In this document: piece after piece, positions 8,503 through 16,657 of the stretch
Numbering within the stretch: position 1 is the first letter of the stretch
Layout of the letters: the number at the start of each line of letters is the position of its first letter
DNA from: Kineothrix sp. MB12-C1
Lineage (GTDB): Bacteria; Bacillota; Clostridia; Lachnospirales; Lachnospiraceae
DNA length: 64,000 bases
Direction of reading: 5' to 3'
NCBI RefSeq assembly: GCF_030863805.1
Contig: NZ_CP132957.1
Coordinates: 1,550,001 to 1,614,000 of the forward strand
The notes under the pieces: generated by a model
The model's input: only the letters and a program-made list of their open reading frames with translations
Databases searched by the model: none
Told to the model about the DNA's origin: nothing
Program-made: the position numbers and the translations under genes

Positions 8503-9613
8503 GTTCCCCGTATTTCTCTACAATACTCTCCATTTGCTTCCACTTCTTCTCCATGTCGGCTACCAGACAAAATTGTGTACGGCATCTGTCCAGGTTGTGC
8601 TCCGGTCTATGAATCTTGAAATACACGTCACCATTTAAATAATCGCCCAGGAAACGTATTCCGCACTCAAAAGTCATAAGCTTGGCCCCCATGGGAAGCA
8701 AGCGGATTTCTTCCTTCGTCAAACTTCCCTGACATCCCTCCATATATCCCTTCGTATAAATATCGAATAAACCTAAGTTAAGAGAAATCAAATCCAAATT
8801 CTTCTCATCCTCCGCTCCCGTATTGGCTCCAAAACGGATAGAATCGCCATAATCATAAAGTGCAGAACCCGGCATTACCGTATCGAGGTCGATTACACAG
8901 ATTCCCTTTCCTGTCTTATTATCGATCATAATATTATTTAACTTCGTATCGTTATGCGTCACGCGAAGAGGAATTCTCTCTTCTGCGAGCGCATCGCATA
9001 TAATATGCGTATCAGCTTCCCTGTTAAGAACAAAAGCGATTTCTTCCTCCACTTCCTTCGCACGTCCGCACCTGTCTTCCGCTACCGCTTTCTTAAAATC
9101 TTCGAATCGGCTCACTGTATTGTGAAAGTTCACGATCGTTTCATGTAAGGTATCTGCCGGATAATCTTCCAACAGCTTCTGAAAATTACCAAAAGATACC
9201 GCACTATTGTAAAAATCCTCCGGACGTTTCACTTGCTCTAAGCTGATCGCATCCTCAATAAAAAGATACATTCTGAAGAACTCACCCATTTCCTCCAAAT
9301 AATGCTTATCTTCTTTCGTAAGGATTACGTTCAGAGTCTCTCTCTCTACATCTCCGCCTGCGGCTGAAATCTTCTTCCTTAAAAAAGAAGTTACATTTAC
9401 AACATTCTCCATCAGCTCTTTTGGATTCTTGAATATACTATCATTCATCCTTTGCATAATGTAACGCTTTACTCCGCCTTCTGCCAAAGCGCAGGTTACG
9501 AGATACGTATCATTAATATGCCCATTTCCATATTCTTCAACCTCGGTCACCTCACCTTGCACTTGAAATTTCTGAGCCACACTCCATATCTTTTCCTTCA
9601 AACCTTGTTCCAT
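8498..9613 (-). CDS. nahK: N-acetylhexosamine 1-kinase, APH-like fold
   Basis: 371 residues, close to the length of Bifidobacterium NahK. It would phosphorylate GlcNAc/GalNAc at C1 with ATP, feeding the UDP-hexose cycle after phosphorolysis of Gal-HexNAc. The catalytic loop THNDTKLNN (Asp222) and the metal-binding DLDTVMPGSALYDYGD (Asp242/244) are characteristic, as is the N-terminal GNGHINDTYLV nucleotide loop. It is in the same direction as the importer operon but on the far side of the divergent AraC gene. No galT or galE type gene is in view, so the rest of the pathway lies elsewhere. Other APH-fold sugar or aminoglycoside kinases are possible, but the locus favours this activity. Confidence 0.85.
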   Translation of the reverse strand: MEQGLKEKIWSVAQKFQVQGEVTEVEEYGNGHINDTYLVTCALAEGGVKRYIMQRMNDSIFKNPKELMENVVNVTSFLRKKISAAGGDVERETLNVILTKEDKHYLEEMGEFFRMYLFIEDAISLEQVKRPEDFYNSAVSFGNFQKLLEDYPADTLHETIVNFHNTVSRFEDFKKAVAEDRCGRAKEVEEEIAFVLNREADTHIICDALAEERIPLRVTHNDTKLNNIMIDNKTGKGICVIDLDTVMPGSALYDYGDSIRFGANTGAEDEKNLDLISLNLGLFDIYTKGYMEGCQGSLTKEEIRLLPMGAKLMTFECGIRFLGDYLNGDVYFKIHRPEHNLDRCRTQFCLVADMEKKWKQMESIVEKYGEQ

Positions 9614-9789
9614 AATCTCATTTCCCTCTCTCTTTATAATTAAAATTAAGCAGCCTTTACTATTATTCCCTCATATCTTTTGCACATTTCGCAATTACCT
9701 TCTATTATTTCCTACCCTATCATACTGTCCTTTTTATTTCTTTACACTATTTTCTACTTTCTTTTCACTTTCTGCATACTAATAATCCA

Positions 9790-9829
9790 AAAACGGCATC
9801 CGAGTGATTTTTCACTCAAACGCCGTTTT
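9790..9829 (-). terminator. Intrinsic terminator after the sensor/binding-protein operon
   Basis: AAAACGGC (9790-9797) pairs with GCCGTTTT (9822-9829), with an inner stem gagtga/tcactc. On the minus strand the stem is followed by TTTTT. The surrounding 295-bp gap (9614-9908) holds no other feature I can support. Confidence 0.75.
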
Positions 9830-9908
9830 CTATTTCTTTATTCCTTCTATTAATAACTGTTTCGGGCAAACAACTCCTTCCATGTCTTGGAACGTAAAGA
9901 TTATACTA

Positions 9909-10958
9909 TTAATGAATTCTTATAAATTCTTCCACATTTTCTTTCGTTACTTTTTTATAGGAATAACGTATGTATTTTTCTTCTGTCATTACAATATCCT
10001 CCGGAAGGCTTTGACCTGTTTTCAAAGCATAAGACAGCTCCAAAAGACTCCTTCCCTGACCGATATCATCATTATATGCCGTTCCGTATAGATAGCCCTC
10101 CTTTACCGCCGTCAGACCTGTCAAAGTTCCATCAATGCCTACTATAATCGGTATGTTTTCTATCTCCTGCATGTCAATATATGCATCGATCGCCCCTAAT
10201 GCCATATCATCATTATTTGAAATAATTACTTCTATCTTATCCCCAAATTCTTCAATCAGTTTATCCATCTTACTTTTACCCTGATCTCTATTCCAATTTG
10301 CCAAAGCATAATCCAGCTTTTCTACCTGTATTCCATTCTCTACAATCGTATTAACTGCATATTCCGTCCGTATAATAGCGTCCTGATGACCGGCTTCGCC
10401 TTCCAGCATAATATATTGGATTTTATTATCAGCATTTTTATCAACACTTTCCTTTTTCTTCTTTAGCAAATCAACAATCATCTCTCCCTGTATAATTCCG
10501 GGCTCTATCGTTACGGCACCGACGTAATAGGCCTTATCATATCTTTTTAAATCCTCCGGTACAAGCTCCCTGTTGAAAAATATGATAGGGATTCCTGCGC
10601 TTTCTGCTTTATCTATAATTAAGGTGGGATCTGTTCGATCCACAAGATTAACACAAATTACATCATATCCATTATTGACAAATTTCTCCACCTGGTCGTT
10701 CTGCTCTAGTTGGCTTCCGGCTGCATTCACAATATCCACAATTATTTCAATATCAGTTTCATTTTCTTTTTGTACGGCACAGCTTTTCATCTGCTCCATC
10801 AGGCTGGCAATAAAAGTATCATATTGATTATATACACTGACACCTATCTTAATCCTTTCTACTTTGTTCTTTTCTTGGGAACTTATATAAATCGAACCAA
10901 TTACAATAAGTATTCCGCTTAAAAGTATCAAAAAAACAACCGCTATTATCTTTTTCAT
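9909..10958 (-). CDS. Membrane-anchored galactose/glucose-binding protein (MglB-like sensor)
   Basis: 349 residues from MKKIIAVVF; the upstream extension to 10997 lacks a ribosome site. A single hydrophobic segment (about 3-24) has no lipobox Cys, so the protein is probably anchored by an uncleaved helix with the binding domain outside. It aligns by eye with E. coli MglB, and the sugar contacts of that protein are all present: Asp and Phe in YDTF, Asn in FFNRE, His/Asp/Arg in GHQDAIIR, Trp in ANWNRD, Asn in SNNDD, Asp in GIDG, Asn in YNDD. It is the last gene of the YesN-YesM-binding protein operon and is distinct from the transporter's own MglB (18275-19399). A sensing role, as for XylFII of Clostridium beijerinckii, is inferred. 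Confidence 0.85.
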   Translation of the reverse strand: MKKIIAVVFLILLSGILIVIGSIYISSQEKNKVERIKIGVSVYNQYDTFIASLMEQMKSCAVQKENETDIEIIVDIVNAAGSQLEQNDQVEKFVNNGYDVICVNLVDRTDPTLIIDKAESAGIPIIFFNRELVPEDLKRYDKAYYVGAVTIEPGIIQGEMIVDLLKKKKESVDKNADNKIQYIMLEGEAGHQDAIIRTEYAVNTIVENGIQVEKLDYALANWNRDQGKSKMDKLIEEFGDKIEVIISNNDDMALGAIDAYIDMQEIENIPIIVGIDGTLTGLTAVKEGYLYGTAYNDDIGQGRSLLELSYALKTGQSLPEDIVMTEEKYIRYSYKKVTKENVEEFIRIH

Positions 10959-11005
10959 CCCTACACCCCATGTCCACCCCGGCAGACTCGAACCCAATCA
11001 CTCAT

Positions 11006-11938
11006 TTACTGCACAATAGGAAAAATAATCCTTTGATTTTCTTCCTTATGCAAGGTATCACCCGTAACCACTATATGTTCAACAATTGTCCTTTTATAGG
11101 CTGTATCTTTTTCAACTGCCTGCACTGCATTCTGTACGCTCAAGTATCCCATATTGAAATCATTAGGCACTACCAAGACCTTTATCATTCCCTTATCCAT
11201 ATAGTAAATGTTTGTTTCCGCATTTCCAAATCCATAAACCCTAATCTTCTCATTATGAGCTCTGCTTATTTCTATTGCACTTTGTGTTCCGACACAATCC
11301 ATGCTGATTATATTGTCCACTTGCTCACTGCTTTGATAATCGGATGCCCTCCATTTTATTGTAATATTTTTCGCGGAAGCGAGCGCTTTTTCGAACCCCT
11401 CTACCCGTTCTTGTTGTGCCGCTATTTTATCATTATCTATAAGAATGGCTGCTGTTGTTTCTTCTCCTTCCTGCTGCCTGACAAATTCTTCTCCCAAATG
11501 ATAGCCCATCTCATAATTATCCGGCGAAACCTGGGAATATAAATGTCCCGGCTTCAAATCTGTTTCGATTAAAATAACCGGAGTCCTGCGTTCGTTCCCC
11601 TGCAGCACTTCCTGTATTTCCCGACTGTCCACCGCACAAATAATAATAGCATCCACTTTTTTCTCTAATTCCCTGTTTATTAATTCCTTCTGCTCTTTAG
11701 CATCTCCGCCATTTGCTACAGTATAAAAGTTAATCTGTGCATTATAATCATTGCCTGCTTTTTCAACTCCTTGTTGCAGGACTATCCATCTTTCTGCATG
11801 GGATTCTCCCGCAATGACAGAAATGTTATATCGCTCATTTTGGTTGTTTCCATAGAATCTTACTATGATCAAGGTACTCACTGCTGCGATGATAAGGACA
11901 AGGATTAATATATTTCTAATCTCTTTTTTATCATTCAT
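11006..11938 (-). CDS. Second membrane-anchored sugar-binding-type protein
   Basis: 310 residues. It has one N-terminal membrane helix (about 8-27) without a lipobox, then a type 1 periplasmic-binding fold (NISVIAGESHAERW..., DAIIICAVDS, TPVILIETD, ILIDNDKIAAQQERVEGF). It is more divergent than its neighbour and the classic MglB ligand residues are not evident, so the ligand is unknown. The start codon directly abuts the stop of the histidine kinase gene, suggesting coupled translation and partnership with the kinase. It may be the periplasmic sensor partner of YesM, as in three-component systems, with the second anchored protein giving another specificity. It has no ABC permease of its own. 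Confidence 0.82.
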   Translation of the reverse strand: MNDKKEIRNILILVLIIAAVSTLIIVRFYGNNQNERYNISVIAGESHAERWIVLQQGVEKAGNDYNAQINFYTVANGGDAKEQKELINRELEKKVDAIIICAVDSREIQEVLQGNERRTPVILIETDLKPGHLYSQVSPDNYEMGYHLGEEFVRQQEGEETTAAILIDNDKIAAQQERVEGFEKALASAKNITIKWRASDYQSSEQVDNIISMDCVGTQSAIEISRAHNEKIRVYGFGNAETNIYYMDKGMIKVLVVPNDFNMGYLSVQNAVQAVEKDTAYKRTIVEHIVVTGDTLHKEENQRIIFPIVQ

Positions 11939-13744
11939 CTATTCATCCCCCTTATCTTCCAGATTCTCATACAAAATTTTAGGCAAACATATTCTCGCAC
12001 ACGTACCTTCATCCGGTTCACTTTCTATTTCCAACCCGTATTCCTCGCCAAAGCGTAACTGAATTCTTTGATGTACATTGATAATCCCAACTCCCGAACC
12101 TCTTTTCTGCACCTGATTGTTCTCTACCAATAATTGCTCCACGTTCTCCTTCGGAATACCTAGCCCGTTATCAGTTACTTCTATGTAAACTTTGTCCTCC
12201 ATGTATGCACGGAGTGTAATAATACCCTCCCCATCCATAAATTCCATACCATAATAAATTGCATTTTCCAAAAGCGGCTGAATAATTAATTTTACCGTTG
12301 CATATTTGCATACCTCTTCATCGATATCATACCGCACTTCAAACTTATTCTTATACCGGATTTTCTGTATATTCATATAGTTTTGAGCATGTGATACCTC
12401 ATCTTTTATAGAAATAATTGTTTTCCCCTTACTCAGACTAATGCGGAATAAACTGGCCAATTGTGTCACAATGGTAATTGCTTCTTCATACCGCTCCGTT
12501 TCGATCATCCAGACAATCGTATCCAATGTATTATATAGAAAATGGGGATTAATCTGCGACTGGAGAGCACCCAACTCCATCTTCCGCTTCTGCTCCTGTT
12601 CTTTTACAATATCGTCCATCAGTTCACGCATCTGAGAAACCATCGACTTTATTGTCCTTCCCAATTTCTGTACCTCATAGGAACCTCCCTCACTTATTTG
12701 GATATCCAAATTCCCGCTTTCAATCTCACGTACGGAATCCTCTAAATTTTTTATAGGCTTAGCAATCTGCCTGGATACAAATTGATTAATGAAAATGAGA
12801 ATGCAGATAGAAAGCATAATAATAAAAAGTGCGAAGATTTGTATTCCGGAAACTGCCATTTCAAAAAATGTATTTGGAATCACACTGACTATTTTCCAGC
12901 CTGTATAACCAATTGTTTTCACAATGACAACTCTTTTTTCTTTTTGAAATGTCTCCTGATAACTTCCATCGCTATAATTCATCGCTTCCAGATTATTCTC
13001 CTGCAGCAGGCCGGAATAAATCAGTTCCTGCTTGGGATGATAAATGATTTCCCCATTTTTCCCGAGAAGATAGGTATAGCCCAGAGATGTATTGGAATTG
13101 ACTTTCTTAAACTGCTGCTCAATTGTGCTGTAATTCATATCGACGAGCAAGACTCCTCTTTGATTATTTCCCTTGGAGGTCAATTCCACAATCCGGCTTA
13201 AGGATATCACCCAATAGTATCTATGACTGGAATCATCAAATAGATTCTGTACATGAGGTAACGAGAAATGAAAGTTCTCCAACTCCTCATTCGCCGTAAC
13301 GAACCAATTCTGATAGGCTATATTTGCATTTCGTTTTACTGCATCAATCGGCGTTGCTCCTAAAAGATTTCCTTCGATATCAAAGCAAGCAACAGAAACA
13401 AGGTTATCTTTATTTGCCTCATACAGCAGATTCATTTCTGCCTGCAGAGAATCTGTAGAGATATCCTTGCTCTTAATCGTTGTATAATACATGGCATCCG
13501 ATATCCGCATCATACTTCGCAGATAATTTTCCAGATTCAGACGCACCTGATCGATTACTTGCTCCGTGGATTTTATTTTCGTTTCCCGCATTTCTATTTC
13601 AAATTTCTTCTGCAACGTTACGGCAATTAAGGTCATGCAAATAATTGCCACTATTGTAAAAGAAAGTTCCAACGTGAACTGAATGCTTTTCCTGCCTATA
13701 TACCTTTTTGCTCTGTCATAAAACACTTTTCCCTTTTCGGTCAT
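11939..13744 (-). CDS. Sensor histidine kinase, YesM type
   Basis: 601 residues: N-terminal helix (about 20-45), an extracellular Cache-like sensor (about 45-295), a second helix (about 300-320), HAMP (about 320-375), then a His_kinase domain with the phospho-acceptor motif SQINPHFLYNTLDT and an ATPase domain with N-box QPLLENAIYYG and G-box ENGLGIP-like DNGLGIP. The gene overlaps the response regulator by one base (TAATG) and abuts the binding-protein gene downstream. With YesN it would control the adjacent mglBAC genes; the ligand probably reaches it through the anchored binding proteins. Family assignment is firm; the partnership is inferred from gene order. Confidence 0.92.
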   Translation of the reverse strand: MTEKGKVFYDRAKRYIGRKSIQFTLELSFTIVAIICMTLIAVTLQKKFEIEMRETKIKSTEQVIDQVRLNLENYLRSMMRISDAMYYTTIKSKDISTDSLQAEMNLLYEANKDNLVSVACFDIEGNLLGATPIDAVKRNANIAYQNWFVTANEELENFHFSLPHVQNLFDDSSHRYYWVISLSRIVELTSKGNNQRGVLLVDMNYSTIEQQFKKVNSNTSLGYTYLLGKNGEIIYHPKQELIYSGLLQENNLEAMNYSDGSYQETFQKEKRVVIVKTIGYTGWKIVSVIPNTFFEMAVSGIQIFALFIIMLSICILIFINQFVSRQIAKPIKNLEDSVREIESGNLDIQISEGGSYEVQKLGRTIKSMVSQMRELMDDIVKEQEQKRKMELGALQSQINPHFLYNTLDTIVWMIETERYEEAITIVTQLASLFRISLSKGKTIISIKDEVSHAQNYMNIQKIRYKNKFEVRYDIDEEVCKYATVKLIIQPLLENAIYYGMEFMDGEGIITLRAYMEDKVYIEVTDNGLGIPKENVEQLLVENNQVQKRGSGVGIINVHQRIQLRFGEEYGLEIESEPDEGTCARICLPKILYENLEDKGDE

Positions 13745-15354
13745 TATCCCACTCCATTCATGCGATAAAGAGAAGGTGAAACCTTAAATTTTTTCTTAAA
13801 TACATAACTGAAATAGTTCGGTTCCGCATAGCCCACTTTTTCTGCGATTACATAGGTTTTATCTTTCGTATTCTTTAGTAATTCCTTAGCTTTTTCCATC
13901 CTTATGTCAGTCACATAATTAATTAATGTAACCCCTACCTCTCTTTTAAATAAGGTGGAAAAATAGCAGGAACTTATATTCAAATGACTGCACACCGACT
14001 CCACCGTACATCTTGAATCGGAATAATTATTTTGTATGTAATCCTTTGCTTTTTCAATCAAAAGCTTTGTACTATCCTTTCTCTCCTTACGAATCAAATT
14101 GCGCACCGTAAAGCAGACACTTCTCAGAACTCCTTCCAACCTTTCTACCGTGTTCATCTCCTCAATATCCGAAAATGTGTAGGTGCCGGTCTTTAGAATC
14201 TTATGCATGTCCAGTTGGTAACTTCCACCCAGTTTGTATAGTTCCGTCACAACCTCCATGCTCACTATTTGAAGCTGTTGATACGTCAGTTCCATTCGCT
14301 TCAACCTTGCCATAAAATGTACAATTGCCTCTTCCAATTCTTTTTCTTTTCCAAATTTTATCTGCTGTACAATACCCTGTACACCCTCCATATCTATAAT
14401 CGGAGTGCTGGTTAAACTCGGATCTGCCTCACCGATATAAATGGCACAATTCCCCTTATTCAATCCCCTATACGATATAGCCTCATTGGCACTCTCGTAT
14501 GAATGGGGCAGTAAAGACAGCTTATTGTGCATCTGACCAATACCCGCCGACAAAGATACACTAATCGCCCTTTCCGTCATTTTGCATATGCGATCCGCAA
14601 AATTGATAAAAGCACTTAATTCTTCACTTTGCTCCAACATAACAATGTATACGATTTTTCCCAGGTATATAAGGCTTTCGAATCGATATTTTCCTTTCAA
14701 CTTTTCATCCACATACTTTTTTGCAGAGACGAGAAGCAGTTGCTTTTCAAGCGGCTCTTTTCCTTCTTCCGGCAGTTCAGGATTATTTGCATGAACTACC
14801 GCTACCGTATAGAACGGCGAACCGAGATTCAACTGATACATATCCAAATAAGCTTGAATCTGGTCGTCAGACAGATTGCCCTCTATTAAGCTAATCATAT
14901 ATTGCTTCTGCATAACAGGGAGACTCTCCATATAATATTCCTTGAGCTTTTGTATATCTGTACTTTCCCTGCGCTCTTTATCGATGGAATTCTTAAGCCT
15001 TAAAAATACTTCCGACAGCTCCTTTGCGTTCGTAGGTTTTAAAATATACTCCTCCACTTCCGCTTTAATTGCTTCCCTGGCATATTCAAATTCATCAAAT
15101 CCCGAAAAAATAAGGATATGAATATTTCCATACTGCTCTTTTACCTTTTTACATAAGGTAATCCCATCCATAAACGGCATCTTTATATCCGTCATAATGA
15201 CATCTGTCTCAAGGGTTTCTAACATTTCCAGAGCATCCTGTCCATTTTTGGCATATCCTACCACCTGAAAACCCAATGTCTCCCAATCAATTTTCTGAAG
15301 AATCGCCTGTATTACTTCTTCTTCATCATCCACTAACATAACACGATATAGCAT
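13744..15354 (-). CDS. Response regulator, YesN type (receiver plus AraC HTH)
   Basis: 536 residues. The receiver domain (1-120) has the acidic pocket at Asp9/Asp10, the phospho-acceptor Asp56 in DVIMTDIKMP and Lys in YILKPT. A middle helical region (about 125-420) is followed by an AraC-type DNA-binding domain (about 435-534: VCSHLNISSCYFSTLFKREVG and IAEKVGYAEPNYFSYVFKKKF). It is the first gene of the sensor operon and lies downstream of mglC on the same strand. The likely targets are the mgl promoter (19400-19597) and its own; I could not define a binding site. The length is standard for the family. Confidence 0.92.
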   Translation of the reverse strand: MLYRVMLVDDEEEVIQAILQKIDWETLGFQVVGYAKNGQDALEMLETLETDVIMTDIKMPFMDGITLCKKVKEQYGNIHILIFSGFDEFEYAREAIKAEVEEYILKPTNAKELSEVFLRLKNSIDKERRESTDIQKLKEYYMESLPVMQKQYMISLIEGNLSDDQIQAYLDMYQLNLGSPFYTVAVVHANNPELPEEGKEPLEKQLLLVSAKKYVDEKLKGKYRFESLIYLGKIVYIVMLEQSEELSAFINFADRICKMTERAISVSLSAGIGQMHNKLSLLPHSYESANEAISYRGLNKGNCAIYIGEADPSLTSTPIIDMEGVQGIVQQIKFGKEKELEEAIVHFMARLKRMELTYQQLQIVSMEVVTELYKLGGSYQLDMHKILKTGTYTFSDIEEMNTVERLEGVLRSVCFTVRNLIRKERKDSTKLLIEKAKDYIQNNYSDSRCTVESVCSHLNISSCYFSTLFKREVGVTLINYVTDIRMEKAKELLKNTKDKTYVIAEKVGYAEPNYFSYVFKKKFKVSPSLYRMNGVG

Positions 15355-15374
15355 CTGTTTTCTCCTTTAAGAAC

Positions 15375-15575
15375 GTTACTGTTCACAGCTTCGCTGTGCC
15401 CAGCAACAGAATGCACACAAAATGCAGTTTAACTGCATTTTTGCGCCTGAAGCACTCGTAAAATCACATAAAAATGCCAAGATAAAGCATTTGGCATCGC
15501 GATTTTAACTTCGCGGAATAACGGCTGTGAATAGTAACTTAAGAACACCTATCGCACGGCGCTGTGAACAGTAAC
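15375..15575. repeat. Intergenic element with perfect 15-bp inverted ends
   Basis: gttactgttcacagc (15375-15389) and gctgtgaacagtaac (15561-15575) are exact inverse complements, 201 bp outer to outer. A near copy of the right end, gctgtgaatagtaac, lies inside at 15524-15538. It fills most of the 313-bp gap between mglC and the YesN gene. The interior shows further small palindromes (atgcagttt/aactgcat) and no coding frame. It matches the family seen at 3576-3734 and elsewhere. Confidence 0.7.
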
Positions 15576-15586
15576 AATAAATCTGC

Positions 15587-15619
15587 TAAATCCTCAACGC
15601 AAATAACGCTGAGGATTTA
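15587..15619 (-). terminator. Hairpin after mglC, possible terminator
   Basis: TAAATCCTCA (15587-15596) pairs with TGAGGATTTA (15610-15619), 49 bases after the mglC stop. The T-run on the minus strand is poor, so termination may be partial. Confidence 0.45.
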
Positions 15620-15667
15620 CAATTCTACTATTCTCGTACCGTAGTTATATATAACGTATAACGTATT

Positions 15668-16657
15668 TTATTTTTTCGCAAGATATTTTCTCAGGTCCAA
15701 TGCTACCGCAATTACAATCACAAGTCCCTGTACTACATATTGCCACGATGTATCGATTCTCAAGAACTGCATGGAAGACTTTAATAACTCGAATACTAAT
15801 ACACCGATTAAAATACCGGATACTTTGCCAACACCGCCGTTTGTAGAAACACCTCCGATGGTACATGCCGCAATTGCCTCCAATTCGTATCCCAACCCCG
15901 TATTTACAGAGGCGCCTCCCGCCTTGGCTCCTAACAGGAAACCGGCCGTCGCATAGAGTCCTGCTGCCAATGCGTAAATAAGGATTATCGTTTTACTTAC
16001 ATTGACACCGGAAACTTCTGCCGCCGCTTCATTGCCGCCGATAGCATACATATATTTTCCATGTCTTGTCTTATTATATAAAAACCACATGAATAAACCA
16101 ATGAAAAAAGCAATGATAAAAAAATAGGGAATGCCCAAAAACCTACCCGTTGCAATATTCGTATACGCTTCCCTGTAGCCGCCCAGCGGAACTGCTTTTG
16201 TGTAGACGAGGCAAAGACCATATACGATAATCTGCATACCCAAAGTTGCAATGAATGGAGGTACTTTCCAAAAAGCTACAACGCATCCATTGGCCACACC
16301 AAACACTGCACAGACCATGATTACAATTAGTAATACTGCAACAATCGGAATATCCCCCAAGCCTTTGAAAAACTTATCGCTGTAGTCTGCTTTCTGCAAA
16401 AGTGTACCTGCGATACAAGCGCCGAGTCCAACCATGCGCCCTGCCGAAAGATCAGTACCTTTTGTAATCAGGCAGCCGCTGACTCCCAAAGCAATAATGA
16501 AACGTACTGCAGTATTTACCGAAATATTAGCAAAGTTACTGCCTGATAAGAAATTCGGTTTCGCAATACTGACTCCCACTACAAGCAAAAATAAAATAAC
16601 AATTAACATATGATCGAAAATACTATTTTTAAAACGAGAAGCCTTCACTTTATTCAT
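15668..16657 (-). CDS. mglC: Galactose/methylgalactoside ABC permease
   Basis: 329 residues from MNKVKASRFKN. This start has AAGGAGG eight bases upstream; earlier ATGs are too close to, or upstream of, that site. It is a CUT2-type permease with about 8-10 membrane helices. The pattern TKGTDLSAGRMVGLGACIAG is the classic MglC/RbsC motif, and GGNEAAAEVSGVNV is the cytoplasmic loop that contacts the ATPase. It overlaps the mglA stop by 8 bases, implying coupled translation. With MglA and MglB it imports galactose/glucose-type sugars. The gene is well conserved, so the sugar class is the main uncertainty. Confidence 0.92.
   Translation of the reverse strand: MNKVKASRFKNSIFDHMLIVILFLLVVGVSIAKPNFLSGSNFANISVNTAVRFIIALGVSGCLITKGTDLSAGRMVGLGACIAGTLLQKADYSDKFFKGLGDIPIVAVLLIVIMVCAVFGVANGCVVAFWKVPPFIATLGMQIIVYGLCLVYTKAVPLGGYREAYTNIATGRFLGIPYFFIIAFFIGLFMWFLYNKTRHGKYMYAIGGNEAAAEVSGVNVSKTIILIYALAAGLYATAGFLLGAKAGGASVNTGLGYELEAIAACTIGGVSTNGGVGKVSGILIGVLVFELLKSSMQFLRIDTSWQYVVQGLVIVIAVALDLRKYLAKK

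Noticed and set aside
9614-9789. Small gene between nahK and the terminator
   Set aside because: No frame with a ribosome site; pyrimidine-rich, probably promoter and leader of nahK.
10970-11542. 190-codon plus-strand frame over the binding-protein genes
   Set aside because: Antisense to a plausible binding protein, no start signal, odd composition.
15375-15575. CRISPR-like or IS remnant between mglC and yesN
   Set aside because: There is no regular direct repeat/spacer pattern and no transposase fragment; inverted ends fit a small palindromic element instead.
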